This document shows, piece after piece, positions 17,390 through 26,238 of a DNA stretch of 64,000 nt (positions are counted from its first letter, which is position 1; every line of letters starts with the position of its first letter). Origin of the DNA: Gp13-AA77 sp035949375 (GTDB lineage Bacteria; Acidobacteriota; Terriglobia; UBA7540); assembly GCA_035949375.1 (NCBI GenBank), contig DASZIG010000085.1:1-64000 (forward strand). Direction: 5' to 3'. Below the pieces are notes generated by a model. It was given only the letters and a program-made list of their open reading frames with translations. It was not told where the DNA came from and did no database searches. Both the position numbers and the translations under genes were made by a program.

Positions 17390-18586
17390 ATGAAGCCGAT
17401 ACGCATGCGCAGCGAAACCGGGCATCTCGCAAGTCATGTGGAGGAGCAACTGCTTGAGCGCAACCGCGTGTGTGAGGATTTTTTTGCGCGCGAAGCGGGA
17501 CGGCTGGCGCTCGCCTGCCGCGAGATGGCCGAGCGCTTCCTGCAAGGGGGACGTCTGCTCGCTTTCGGACGCGGCCCGTATGCGACCGATGCCCAGCACG
17601 TCTCGGTGGAATTCGTTCATCCGGTGATTGTGGGCAAGCGCGCCCTGCCTGCGCTCGACTTGTCGATGGCTTTTGCCGCATGGATCGACGCGCTGCTGCG
17701 GCCCGAAGACATGGTGATGGGATTCGGACCGCCGGCGGGCGATCCCGAGGTGCGGGCCGCGCTTGAGCGCGCGCAATCGCGCCACGCCATGACGTTTGCG
17801 CTTCCCGGCTCCGAAGGTTCCTACGCTGTAGCCCCTGCCACCGAACATCCGTTTATTCATCAGGAAGTGATCGAAATCCTGTATCACACGTTGTGGGAAA
17901 CCGTGCACGTCTTCTTCGAGCGCCGCGAGCTTGGCCACGACGTCGGCGAGTCCGCCTTCTTGTACCCCTTTCTCGGTCAGGAAAAGCAATCGACCGCCGG
18001 AGTGGTCGAGCAGGTCGAGGAATCGATCCGGATGAAGGTCGTGGACGACGCCCGCCTGCGCGAGCAGATGGCGCGTGATTCGAGCGAGCAGATCGGCAAC
18101 GCCACGGAGGCGATTCGGGAGCGAATCCTGCGCGGAGGCAAGCTGATCCTGTTCGGCAACGGCGGATCGGCCACCGACGCCAATGACTGGGCGCTCGACT
18201 GCGTGCTGCCCCCGGCGGGCTACCGGCCCGTGCCGGCGGTATCGCTGTCGCTTGAGCCCGCAAACATCACCGCCATCGCGAACGACGTGGGCACCGAAGT
18301 GATTTTTCTGCGCCAGCTCATCGCCCAGGCGCGTCCCGAGGACGTGGCGGTGGCGATCTCAACCAGCGGTGGATCGCGCAACGTGATCGCGGCGCTCGAG
18401 GAGGCGCGCCGTCGCGGGCTTGTGACCGTGGCGCTGCTCGGTTACGACGGCGGCGAGGCGCTGCGGCGGGGTCTCGCGGATTTTCCCCTGGTGGTCCACT
18501 CCGACTACATTCCGCGCATCCAGGAAGTTCAGGCGTCCGTCTACCACATCATCCGCGAAGCTCTGGAGGCGCCCGCGCGTGCCTAA
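17390..18586 (+). CDS. tandem SIS-domain protein, GmhA-related
   Basis: 398 residues containing two SIS (sugar isomerase) domains. The first (about 25-190) has a degenerate phosphosugar loop GRGPYATDAQH; the second (about 225-395) has the full GNGGSATDANDWALD loop and ISTSGGSRNVI, as in sedoheptulose-7-phosphate isomerase. It likely binds a phosphorylated sugar in the cytoplasm. Its stop overlaps the GTG of the glutaredoxin-like gene by 8 bp, and hypF, hypA and hypB follow, so it belongs to the hydrogenase-maturation operon, an association I recall in other bacteria but cannot explain. First domain possibly regulatory or dead. Confidence 0.8.
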   Translation: MKPIRMRSETGHLASHVEEQLLERNRVCEDFFAREAGRLALACREMAERFLQGGRLLAFGRGPYATDAQHVSVEFVHPVIVGKRALPALDLSMAFAAWIDALLRPEDMVMGFGPPAGDPEVRAALERAQSRHAMTFALPGSEGSYAVAPATEHPFIHQEVIEILYHTLWETVHVFFERRELGHDVGESAFLYPFLGQEKQSTAGVVEQVEESIRMKVVDDARLREQMARDSSEQIGNATEAIRERILRGGKLILFGNGGSATDANDWALDCVLPPAGYRPVPAVSLSLEPANITAIANDVGTEVIFLRQLIAQARPEDVAVAISTSGGSRNVIAALEEARRRGLVTVALLGYDGGEALRRGLADFPLVVHSDYIPRIQEVQASVYHIIREALEAPARA

Positions 18587-18809
18587 GCTCGAACTCTACG
18601 GAACCGCAGGCTGCCCTTATACCGGCGAAATGCGCGAGTCGCTCGAGTGGCGCGGACAGGAATTTGTGGAGTATGACGTGGAAGCCGATCCCGTGGCCCG
18701 CGCGCGCCTGCTGGCCCTGGCCGGCAACCAGCGTACCGTCCCCGTGCTGGTGGAAGACGGCAAGGTGATTCAAGTAGGCTGGCAAGGGCGCGGCTGCGTA
18801 ATTGGGTGA
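18579..18809 (+). CDS. glutaredoxin-like UXX-star family protein
   Basis: 76 residues with a compact thioredoxin/glutaredoxin fold: LYGTAGCPYTGEMRESLEWRGQEFVEYDV, then ARLLALAGNQRTVPVLVEDGKV with the cis-Pro, and a C-terminal GWQGRGCVIG. The redox motif is CPYT, one cysteine, in the position where members of this family can carry selenocysteine; a second Cys sits near the C-terminus. Start GTG with GGAGG upstream, overlapping the SIS gene by 8 bp. It probably acts in thiol redox during hydrogenase maturation, inferred only from position. Confidence 0.72.
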   Translation: MPKLELYGTAGCPYTGEMRESLEWRGQEFVEYDVEADPVARARLLALAGNQRTVPVLVEDGKVIQVGWQGRGCVIG

Positions 18810-18887
18810 TTGACGATTTTCGATTGCAGGTTTTCACTGCAGCGCCGGTGTCCTCACCGGCGATTTCCGGCCCAACGAAAAGCCGAG

Positions 18888-21305
18888 ATGACGAAGGCTT
18901 GCTCCATTCAGGTTCGAGGCATCGTGCAGGGCGTCGGTTTCCGTCCGTTTGTGTTCCGGCTGGCGTGCTCCCTCGGCCTCGCAGGCTCGGTCCGGAACGG
19001 TGCCGAAGGGGTGGAGATTCATCTCGAAGGCGCGGAGGAATCTTTGCGCGAGTTCGCCCGCTGCCTGGCCGCCGACGCGCCGCCGGCAGCCCGCATCGCC
19101 TCTGTGGATCTCTGCCCTGCCGAGCCGCTCGGGCTGACCGGCTTCACCATCGAGGAGAGCGATCGGCGGGAACATCCGACGGTCAGGATTTCGCCCGATC
19201 TCCCGGTGTGCGAGGACTGCCTGCGCGAGCTGTTTGACGCCGGGGACCGGCGCTATCTTTATCCCTACATCAACTGCACCAACTGCGGTCCGCGCTACAC
19301 GGTCATCCTCGGCTTGCCGTATGACCGGGCGCGCACCACCATGAAGGACTGGCCGCTCGACGAGTACTGCGCGCGCGAGTATCACGATCCCGCGAATCGC
19401 CGCTTTCACGCCCAGCCGGTCGCGTGTCCCGCCTGCGGTCCGCAATACACGCTGGAGGTGGACGGCCTCGCCGGATTAGCCGCCGGTGCCGGATTAGCCG
19501 CCGGTGCCGGATTAACCGCAGGTGCCGGACTGGCCGCCGGCGCCGGACGGGGGAGCGAGGGTGCCATCGAGCGCGCGGCGGAATTGCTGCGCGCGGGCAG
19601 GATCGTGGCGGTCAAGGGGCTCGGCGGCTACCATCTGGGCTGTGACGCGCGCAACGCCGGCGCCGTGGCCGCTCTCCGCGAGCGCAAGTATCGCAAAGAG
19701 AAACCGTTCGCGCTGATGGCGCGTGACCTGGAAGCGGCGCGGGCGCTGGTGCGCCTGTCAGCGGAAGCGGAGGACCTGCTGACCTCGGTAGCGCGGCCGA
19801 TTGTGCTTGCGCCGGCCCGGATGGCGCTCGCCGGGGTGGCGCCTGACAACCACGAGATCGGCGTCATGCTGCCCTACACGCCTCTGCAGCACCTGCTGTT
19901 TGCGAACGGCGCTCCGGACGCCCTTGTCATGACCAGCGCCAATCGCTCGAGCGAGCCGATCGCCTACCAGGATGAGGATGCTCGCGCGCGCCTGGCCGGC
20001 ATCGCCGACGCTTTTCTGACCGGCCAGCGTCCCATCGCGCGCCGGGTCGATGACTCGGTGGCGCGCGCGGGCGCCTTCGGACCCGTCATCCTGCGGCGCG
20101 CCCGCGGATACGCGCCCGGGGCGGTGGCCACGCTGCCGGCGGCCACGCTCCCGTTTGAACGTCCGGTGCTGGCGGTGGGGGCGGATTTGAAGAACACCAT
20201 TACACTGGTCGTGGACGGCCAGGCCTTCGTGAGCCAGCACATCGGCGACCTCGACGATTACGCCTCGGCCCGGGCCTTCGACGAGACCCTTCAGGACCTA
20301 GTGTCGATGTACGGTGTTCGCTGGGATCGGTCGCTCGTAGCCTACGATGCCCATCCCCAGTACGTTTCCACGGCGCGCGCTTTGGAATTGCCGGCCGCGG
20401 AGAAAGTGGCCGTACAGCACCATCGGGCGCACGTCGCTTCGGTGCTCGCGGAACAGGGCCTGTGGGATCGGCAGGTGTTGGGCGTGAGTTTCGACGGCAC
20501 GGGCTACGGGGATGACGGCGCCATCTGGGGCGGCGAATTCTTCGCGGGCAGCGTGGCTGGCGGATTCGAGCGCGTGGCGCACTTGCGTCCCGCCGTGCTT
20601 CCCGGCGGCGATGCGGCCGCGCGCTGGCCCGTCCAGGCAGCGGCGGGATTTCTCGCAGACGTGAACGATTCGCACGGGCTGCCCGATTTGTCCGCGCCGC
20701 CCTTCGACTTCCCCGCGCGCTACGGGAACGCCATGGAGATGGTCCGGAAGGGTGTTCGGACCTTCGCCACCACTTCCGTGGGCCGGCTGTTCGACGCGGC
20801 GGCGGCGTTGCTCGGCTTTACGCGCGGCATCACCTTTGAAGGACAGGCGGCGTCATGGGTCGAGCACCTCGCGTCTTCGGCGCCTGCAGCCGGCGCTTAT
20901 CCTTTTCCGTTCGCTGACGGCGAGCTGGACTACCGCCCACTGCTCTCCGCCCTGATGCTCGACCGGATGCGCGGGCGCGACGCCTCTCAGATTGCGCGCG
21001 CTTTTCAACGCGGCCTCGCGCAAGGGCTCTCGGAAGCCGTCAAATCCATCAGCCGCGCGCGCTCTCTCGACACTGTTGTGCTCTCGGGCGGCGTGTTTCA
21101 GAACGAACTTCTGATGCAGGATTGCAAGTCTCTGCTCGCGGACACGCGCCTCGAGGTCCTGACCAATCACGCTGTGCCGCCGAACGACGGAGGCATCAGC
21201 CTGGGACAGGCCACGCTGGCCTTGTGGGATGAGTTGAGGCAGAAGGAAGCAACGGCGGCCCTCGCAGCCGCCCGATTGGCCCAGGGTGGCCCCGTCGCCC
21301 GCTGA
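18888..21305 (+). CDS. hypF: [NiFe]-hydrogenase maturation carbamoyltransferase HypF
   Basis: 805 residues. HypF makes the carbamoyl group that becomes the CN ligands of the NiFe site. Domains in order: acylphosphatase (1-95; GIVQGVGFRPFVFRLA), zinc-finger pairs with C108-x2-C111, C130-x2-C133 and C180-x2-C183, a YrdC-like adenylation domain (about 225-400; KGLGGYHLGCDA, then LMARDLEAAR), and a Kae1-like domain with the HHRAH metal motif and VSFDGTGYGDDGAIWGGEF. ATG at 18888. Between the last zinc finger and YrdC it carries four GLAAGA-type hexapeptide repeats. It is followed by hypA and hypB. Confidence 0.96.
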   Translation: MTKACSIQVRGIVQGVGFRPFVFRLACSLGLAGSVRNGAEGVEIHLEGAEESLREFARCLAADAPPAARIASVDLCPAEPLGLTGFTIEESDRREHPTVRISPDLPVCEDCLRELFDAGDRRYLYPYINCTNCGPRYTVILGLPYDRARTTMKDWPLDEYCAREYHDPANRRFHAQPVACPACGPQYTLEVDGLAGLAAGAGLAAGAGLTAGAGLAAGAGRGSEGAIERAAELLRAGRIVAVKGLGGYHLGCDARNAGAVAALRERKYRKEKPFALMARDLEAARALVRLSAEAEDLLTSVARPIVLAPARMALAGVAPDNHEIGVMLPYTPLQHLLFANGAPDALVMTSANRSSEPIAYQDEDARARLAGIADAFLTGQRPIARRVDDSVARAGAFGPVILRRARGYAPGAVATLPAATLPFERPVLAVGADLKNTITLVVDGQAFVSQHIGDLDDYASARAFDETLQDLVSMYGVRWDRSLVAYDAHPQYVSTARALELPAAEKVAVQHHRAHVASVLAEQGLWDRQVLGVSFDGTGYGDDGAIWGGEFFAGSVAGGFERVAHLRPAVLPGGDAAARWPVQAAAGFLADVNDSHGLPDLSAPPFDFPARYGNAMEMVRKGVRTFATTSVGRLFDAAAALLGFTRGITFEGQAASWVEHLASSAPAAGAYPFPFADGELDYRPLLSALMLDRMRGRDASQIARAFQRGLAQGLSEAVKSISRARSLDTVVLSGGVFQNELLMQDCKSLLADTRLEVLTNHAVPPNDGGISLGQATLALWDELRQKEATAALAAARLAQGGPVAR
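19473..19544 (+). repeat. four 18-bp tandem repeats inside hypF
   Basis: Units GGATTAGCCGCCGGTGCC at 19473-19490 and 19491-19508 are identical; the units at 19509-19526 and 19527-19544 differ by 2 and 4 bases. They are in frame and encode GLAAGA, GLAAGA, GLTAGA, GLAAGA (HypF residues 196-219). The graded divergence suggests repeat slippage. Confidence 0.9.
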
Positions 21306-21356
21306 ACCTGGGATGACGTAGAGAGTAGCGCCGACCGCCGCCTTTGCGGCCCGCGT

Positions 21357-21381
21357 CCTTTGTCGCCGCGACGAACAAAGG
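21357..21381 (+). other. hairpin between hypF and hypA
   Basis: CCTTTGT (21357-21363) pairs with ACAAAGG (21375-21381) 30 bp before the hypA start. There is no T-run. It could set transcript stability or attenuation inside the operon. Confidence 0.3.
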
Positions 21382-21410
21382 GTAACAGACAACGGGCAAC
21401 TGACCACTCT

Positions 21411-21758
21411 ATGCACGAACTCTCCATCGCCATGAGCATCGTCGAAATGGCGGAGCAGGAATCCGAGCAACGTGGAGCCCGCGTGGGCGCGATCCACCTG
21501 CGCCTGGGTCCGCTGGCCGGGGTCGTGAAAGAGGCGCTGCTTTCCGCTTACGAACTGGCGTGCGAGAATACTTCGCTCGAGGGTTCGACCTTGATCGTGG
21601 AAGACGTTCCGATTCTGGTCTATTGCCCGCAGTGCCGGGAGCGGCGCACTTTGAATTCAATGCGCTTCCAGTGCCCCGAATGCCAGACGCCGACGCCCGA
21701 GGTGTTGCAGGGCCGCGAACTCGAGATCTTCGCCCTGGAGCTGGAGGAGCCCGCATGA
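21411..21758 (+). CDS. hypA: hydrogenase nickel-insertion protein HypA
   Basis: 115 residues. HypA delivers Ni to the hydrogenase large subunit with HypB. The N-terminus MHELSIAMSIVEMAEQES has the nickel-ligand His2; a zinc site of two CxxC pairs lies in YCPQCRERRTLNSMRFQCPECQ. ATG 21411 is fixed by the invariant MHE start; the longer frame to 21360 is not used. The TGA stop overlaps the hypB start as ATGA, so the two are translationally coupled. Length matches the family (about 113-118). Confidence 0.95.
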   Translation: MHELSIAMSIVEMAEQESEQRGARVGAIHLRLGPLAGVVKEALLSAYELACENTSLEGSTLIVEDVPILVYCPQCRERRTLNSMRFQCPECQTPTPEVLQGRELEIFALELEEPA

Positions 21759-22432
21759 AACCGCGTCTGGTGGAGGTGCGGCAGAACGTCCTGAAGCACA
21801 ATGATCAGGTGGCGCGCGCCCTGCGCGAGCGCTTCCACCGGTCGGGCGTGTTCGTGGTGAGCCTGGTATCGAGTCCCGGTTCGGGCAAGACCACGTTTCT
21901 CGAAAAGACCCTCACTCTGCTCCGGCGCGATTACCGCGTCGCCGCGCTCGTGGGCGACCTCGCCACCGAGAATGACGCCTTGCGCCTCGCGCGCAGCCAG
22001 GCCCCGGTGAAGCAGATCATCACCGGAACGCTTTGCCACCTGGAGGCGGCCATGGTCGAGAACGCTCTCGAAGGCTGGGAGGTCGGCGATCTCGATTTTC
22101 TCTTTATCGAAAATGTGGGCAACCTGGTTTGTCCGTCCTCCTACGACCTCGGCGAAGACCTGCGCCTGGTGCTGATCTCCGTCACCGAAGGCGAGGATAA
22201 ACCCCTCAAGTATCCGACCATTTTCAACACGTCGGACGCCGCCGTCATCAGCAAGACCGACCTCGCCGTTGCGGTGGAGTTCGACTGGGCCGCGCTCGAG
22301 AACAACATTCAGGCGGTGCGCCCGGGCATGCGAGTCATCGGGGTGTCCGCCAAGACGGGGCAGGGAATGGACGAATGGCTGGAATGGCTGGTCGCGCTGC
22401 GAACGAACGCGGCCGGCGTGCCCGGCAGGTGA
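21755..22432 (+). CDS. hypB: hydrogenase nickel-incorporation GTPase HypB
   Basis: 225 residues, SIMIBI-class GTPase powering nickel insertion. Walker A SSPGSGKTT at 39-47, switch region GDLATENDA, metal-binding C94-H95 in GTLCHLEAAMV, FIENVGNLVCPSSYDLGED, and the base motif SKTDLA. There is no N-terminal CxxCGC or His-rich nickel-storage segment, so this is the short form. Starts within the hypA stop (ATGA). It is the last gene of the block: 1 kb without genes follows, so hypC, hypD, hypE and the hydrogenase itself must be elsewhere. Confidence 0.95.
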   Translation: MKPRLVEVRQNVLKHNDQVARALRERFHRSGVFVVSLVSSPGSGKTTFLEKTLTLLRRDYRVAALVGDLATENDALRLARSQAPVKQIITGTLCHLEAAMVENALEGWEVGDLDFLFIENVGNLVCPSSYDLGEDLRLVLISVTEGEDKPLKYPTIFNTSDAAVISKTDLAVAVEFDWAALENNIQAVRPGMRVIGVSAKTGQGMDEWLEWLVALRTNAAGVPGR

Positions 22433-22504
22433 GCTGTGTCTGATGATGTTGGGGCAGGGCCCCATGCCAGGCGATGTAGGGGCGGGCCTCCGTGCCTGCC
22501 CAAG

Positions 22505-22549
22505 CCCCGAATGGGGCGAAAGATTTTAGCCCCGGGCGTGAGCCCGGGG
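22505..22549 (+). repeat. REP-like palindrome, copy 1
   Basis: It has the shape GCCCCGAATGGGGCGAAAGA, TTTTAGCC, then CCGGGCGTGAGCCCGG. Each flank is a self-complementary stem around a constant GGGCGAAAGATTTTAGCC core. Nearly the same unit recurs inverted at 22637-22681 and near 63826-63870. Confidence 0.7.
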
Positions 22550-22636
22550 ACTCAAAGGCACTCACTCCTCCTCATTCCCTCTCTCCCGCCTGGGCGGGAC
22601 AGGGGAAATGGCAAGGGCTCGACATGATCCCTTGGA

Positions 22637-22681
22637 CCCCGGGCTCGGGCCCGAGGCTAAAATCTTTCGCCCCTTCGGGGC
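22637..22681 (-). repeat. REP-like palindrome, copy 2 (inverted)
   Basis: Inverted copy: CCCCGGGCTCGGGCCCGAGG, then CTAAAATCTTTCGCCCC and TTCGGGGC. Together with copy 1 it forms a head-to-head pair about 90 bp apart, as in REPIN/BIME arrangements downstream of hypB. Confidence 0.7.
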
Positions 22682-23089
22682 TCTCGGTCCGCTTGCCTGG
22701 CGGCATTCGTTGATCCCGCGTATTTTTCCACCGATCGCTGTAGCCTATATGTGACTGCCCACAGAGCTTGACAAACTGCTAGCCCATTGCTATGCTCCAT
22801 GTGTCGTTTCCGCACGGTGAATTTTGCCGCCTGGGAGGCTCTTCATGCTTCGCATATCCTCACGCCGCGTCCCGATCGTTGCGACCCGAGGGCCAGCCCG
22901 CATCATCGAGCTTGCCCGCACTTCCGCTGCGTCTTCGCGCCTCGATGGTGAGGTTGCACGCGACGAACGGGCTCGGCCCGCCGGCAAAAGCCCAAAACCC
23001 TTCCAAAACCAGAAAAAAAGAATCTAAAATTTTGCAAAACGAAGCCACCAAGTCCAATAGAATCAATAAATCGACCCGAAAAATAGGTC

Positions 23090-23172
23090 AAAACGAAGCC
23101 AAACGAAGCGAAACACGATTTTCATAAGTCTTTTGGAATCAATCAGCCGATGTTAGGGGTGGCTTCGTTTTA
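23090..23172. repeat. 12-bp inverted repeat in AT-rich island
   Basis: AAAACGAAGCCA (23090-23101) is the exact reverse complement of TGGCTTCGTTTT (23160-23171), 58 bp apart. Two more AAACGAAG copies occur at about 23034 and 23101. The surrounding 160 bp is markedly A-rich against a GC-rich genome. Confidence 0.65.
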
Positions 23173-23485
23173 GCGAGTCAAAGCCAAACCCGTCCTGCGC
23201 GGGGGTCAGCTGCAGCTGGATAAAAACGGCTTCGGAACATCGGCATCGCACTCCGATCGATTTTCGAGGCCGACGGTTTCGCGCGGTTGCGGTTGCTCCT
23301 CTTCACGCTTGCCTGCCTTCATCCGTCAGCGTTCGGGCGTCTGTAGCCAGGGGTCCGAAAGCTGAGGGCTCAGGCTTATTGCGCTCGATTGGGCGCGGGT
23401 ATATGCTCTTGTTGGAAGCCCCGGGTTTAAAACTGAATTGATGTGGACTGCAGGCGATATTTCCTCGTCCACACGGAGGAATTGA

Positions 23486-25441
23486 ATGCGCAAGACACTG
23501 GTTAGGGCGTTTGTGCTCGCCGCGGTCGCCCTGACGCCGGGGGCCATTTGGTGCCAGGCGCCGGGCGGGAATTACGGGGCTCCAGCCGGGGATCCGAGTG
23601 AGTTCACGGACCTCGCCAATCTCGAGAAAATTACCTGGCACGTCTTCGGTAAGATCACCGACCTCAAGGGACAGACGGTGCGCGGAGCATCGGTAACCAC
23701 CGACATCGGCCTCGGCACGCTATACAGCCGGCAGCTCACGACCGACGTTCAGGGAGGGTTCCAGACCGATTACAAGGTGGACGCGACCACGATGAAAAGG
23801 CTTGGCGTCCGTGTGGCGGTGAGCGCCCCGGGATACCACGACGCCTACCAATTTGTGAACTTCGGAGCCGGCGACAAGACTTGGGAGATTGACATCACGC
23901 TGCGCCCGGCGACCGAGGGCGCGGATGATCTGCCGGTGGAATCGCTGGTGGAAACGCTGGCAGCGCCGCTGCGCTCGGCCTTGCAGAAGGATCCCACGCT
24001 GGCCTCGTCGCGGAAGGATCTGGATAAAGGCGCGACGGCGTTCCTCGGCGGCGACGCCGCGGCGGCCATCCCGATTCTGCAGAAGGTGGTCGATCACAAC
24101 CCGGACTGCGGCCATTGCCGGACCTTCCTGGGTCTGGCGATGCTCCAGGCCGGGAGTTGGAACACGGCAGGGGATCAGTTCCTGGAAGCGGACAAGCTGG
24201 CCCAGAGCAAGGGGACGAACCCGGACAAGGCCCAGTCCTTCCTGATCGTCGGCGAGATGGAGAATTGGAAGGGCGAATACAACAAGGCGGCGGGCTTCCT
24301 GATGCAGGCCAAAGACCTCGACCCCGGGAACGCCCTGATCCTGCAGGAACTCGGCCGGACTCTTGTTTTCCAGAAGAACTGGGAAGCGGCGGACCATTAC
24401 CTGGCCGAGGCCACGAAAGCCGGGGCGCCGAAAGAGAGCTTGCTGCTGCGTGTGCGCGCCCTTCTCGAAGAGGGTGATCCGTCGGCCGCCGAAGCGGTCA
24501 TGAAGGACTACGTGGGCGGCGCCAGCATAAGGGACCTTTCGCCGCGGGCGCGCAACCTACAGTCGCAGATCGCCACCCGCATGAGCATGGAGAACTCGAC
24601 CGAGGTCCAGTCCGTGGTGACCGAGCCCGTGCCGGAATTGATGAAGGCAGTGCCGGAGCTTGCGGGACTGGAGGCCGCGTCCAGTCAGGACGAGCTGCCG
24701 GCAATCCTCCAGAAGACGGGCGAGAACGTCAGCGCTTTCTTCACCGGTTTTCAGAACACGGTCTCTCTCGAACAGGTGCGCGAAGAGCGCCTTTCCAAGC
24801 AAGGCAAGGTCAAGGACTTTCAGGAACTGAAGTTCCAGTACCTTCTCACCAGCCAGCCTCAGGCGGGCAGGCTGGAACTCGAGGAATACCGGACGGATTC
24901 GCACGGCGATCGCGCGGCGCCCACGGGTCTCGACTCCGGCTTCATGCTCACCTCGGGATTCGCTTCGGCGTCGCTGCTGTTCCACCCGAATTATCAATCG
25001 GGCGCCAACTTTCGCTACCTTGGCCGGCAGACGGTGAAGGGCAAGGCCATGCACGTGGTGGCTTTCGCGGAAACGCCCGACAAGGCGCAGATGATCGAGC
25101 GCTTCAACACCAATGACGGCTCGGTGCTGGTCGTATTCCAGGGCTTGGCCTGGATTGACGCGGATACCTACAAGATCGTCCGGCTGCGGACCGACCTGCT
25201 GAAGCCCGAAAGCAAGATCCGGCTGCAGCGGCAAACCACCGAGATCACCTATGACCCGGTGCAGTTCAAGCAGCTGGCGGCCGCAGTGTGGCTGCCGAGC
25301 GAAGTCGCTGTAACAGTGCAGTGGGCCGGAAAAACATTCCGCAACATGCATAAATATACAGATTTCAAGCTGTTCAACACCGGGATCGAGGAGCACGTGA
25401 AGCCGGTGGATGCTCCCGTGCAGACCGTAGAGCAGCCGTAA
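23486..25441 (+). CDS. secreted TPR protein with carboxypeptidase-regulatory-like domain
   Basis: 651 residues, signal peptide (LVRAFVLAAVALTPGAIWC), then a beta-sandwich of the carboxypeptidase-regulatory type (about 50-135; HVFGKITDLKGQTVRGASVTTDIG). TPR-like repeats (about 180-370; IPILQKVVDHNPDCGHCRTFLGLAMLQAGSWNTAGDQFLEADKL and following) and a beta-rich C-terminal domain (390-640; FQGLAWIDADTYKIVRLRTDLLK) follow. The pattern is common in acidobacterial secreted proteins of unknown role. ATG has GGAGGAA seven bases upstream. Transcribed alone. No enzyme motif seen. Confidence 0.78.
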   Translation: MRKTLVRAFVLAAVALTPGAIWCQAPGGNYGAPAGDPSEFTDLANLEKITWHVFGKITDLKGQTVRGASVTTDIGLGTLYSRQLTTDVQGGFQTDYKVDATTMKRLGVRVAVSAPGYHDAYQFVNFGAGDKTWEIDITLRPATEGADDLPVESLVETLAAPLRSALQKDPTLASSRKDLDKGATAFLGGDAAAAIPILQKVVDHNPDCGHCRTFLGLAMLQAGSWNTAGDQFLEADKLAQSKGTNPDKAQSFLIVGEMENWKGEYNKAAGFLMQAKDLDPGNALILQELGRTLVFQKNWEAADHYLAEATKAGAPKESLLLRVRALLEEGDPSAAEAVMKDYVGGASIRDLSPRARNLQSQIATRMSMENSTEVQSVVTEPVPELMKAVPELAGLEAASSQDELPAILQKTGENVSAFFTGFQNTVSLEQVREERLSKQGKVKDFQELKFQYLLTSQPQAGRLELEEYRTDSHGDRAAPTGLDSGFMLTSGFASASLLFHPNYQSGANFRYLGRQTVKGKAMHVVAFAETPDKAQMIERFNTNDGSVLVVFQGLAWIDADTYKIVRLRTDLLKPESKIRLQRQTTEITYDPVQFKQLAAAVWLPSEVAVTVQWAGKTFRNMHKYTDFKLFNTGIEEHVKPVDAPVQTVEQP

Positions 25442-25526
25442 CCGCGCGGAAAGCGTTTTCGGGCTTCGAAAAAGGGCGAACGTGAAGCCGCGCCTTGCCC
25501 GGCTGTGACAACGACAAGGTGGCACG

Positions 25527-26231
25527 ATGCTTTACGCAGGGACGTCCGGCTTTGCCTACCCGAGTTGGAAACCGCGCTTTTACCCCGCCGATCTCAGCTC
25601 GAAGAAGTTCCTGGAGTTCTACGCGACGCGGCTCTCGAGCGTCGAGATCAACTATACCTTCCGGCGTCTGCCGGCGGAGAGCACCCTCGAAAACTGGATC
25701 AAGGCCACACCCGAGGGATTCCTCTTCTGTCCCAAGGCGCATCAACGCATCACGCATACCGCGCGACTTCGGGGCGCCGCGGAATTCACCAGCGTCTTCC
25801 TGCGCTCCATCGATCCGCTGCGCGCGACGCATCGTCTGGGCCCTGTCCTGTTTCAACTTCCGCCCTACTTCCACCGCGACGACGGCGCGCTCGGAGACTT
25901 TCTCGCTTCGCTGCCCGATGACCTCCGCTACTCATTCGAATTCCGTCACGATTCGTGGCTGACCGACGAGGTCTACGCCCTACTCAAGCGGTACAACGTC
26001 GCTCTGTGCTGGGCCGAATCGGAGAAGATGGAGATCCCGGAGGTCGCGACTGCGGACTTCGCCTACCTCAGGCTCCGCAAGCCTGACTACTCTCCGGAGG
26101 AACGCCGCGCGATCCTCGAGAGCATCCGTCCCATCGTGGCGCGAAACCAGGACGTGTTCACGTTCTTCAAGCACGAGGAAACGCCCGACGGTGCGCTCAA
26201 TGCCGAAGAGCTTTTGAAGGAAATTCGCTGA
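25527..26231 (+). CDS. DUF72 family protein (YecE-like)
   Basis: 234 residues of the DUF72 TIM-barrel-like family: LYAGTSGFAYPSWKPRFYP at the N-terminus, FYATRLSSVEINYTFRRLP, FLFCPKAHQRITH, LGPVLFQLPPYF, YSFEFRHDSWL and FAYLRLRKPDYS. The family's function is unknown; in E. coli the homologue is YecE. ATG preceded by no strong purine box (ACAAGGTGGCACG). Convergent with the AMMECR1 gene, 7 bp apart. Confidence 0.9.
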   Translation: MLYAGTSGFAYPSWKPRFYPADLSSKKFLEFYATRLSSVEINYTFRRLPAESTLENWIKATPEGFLFCPKAHQRITHTARLRGAAEFTSVFLRSIDPLRATHRLGPVLFQLPPYFHRDDGALGDFLASLPDDLRYSFEFRHDSWLTDEVYALLKRYNVALCWAESEKMEIPEVATADFAYLRLRKPDYSPEERRAILESIRPIVARNQDVFTFFKHEETPDGALNAEELLKEIR

Positions 26232-26238
26232 CTCGCTT

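Larger units (their letters stand above)
22433..23485. other. 1-kb intergenic region rich in repeats
   Basis: No credible gene. It contains two inverted copies of a REP-like palindrome (22505-22549, 22637-22681), a GC-rich segment of the type GGGGCGGGCCTCCGTGCC just upstream, and an AT-rich island at about 23010-23175 with an inverted repeat. ORFs such as 22792-23127 have no ribosome-binding site and low-complexity Lys/Asn-rich translations. The promoter of the 23486 gene should be at its right end. Confidence 0.6.

Noticed and set aside
22792..23127. 111-residue ORF over the AT-rich island
   Set aside because: Low-complexity Lys/Asn-rich tail arising from A-rich repeats; no ribosome-binding site.
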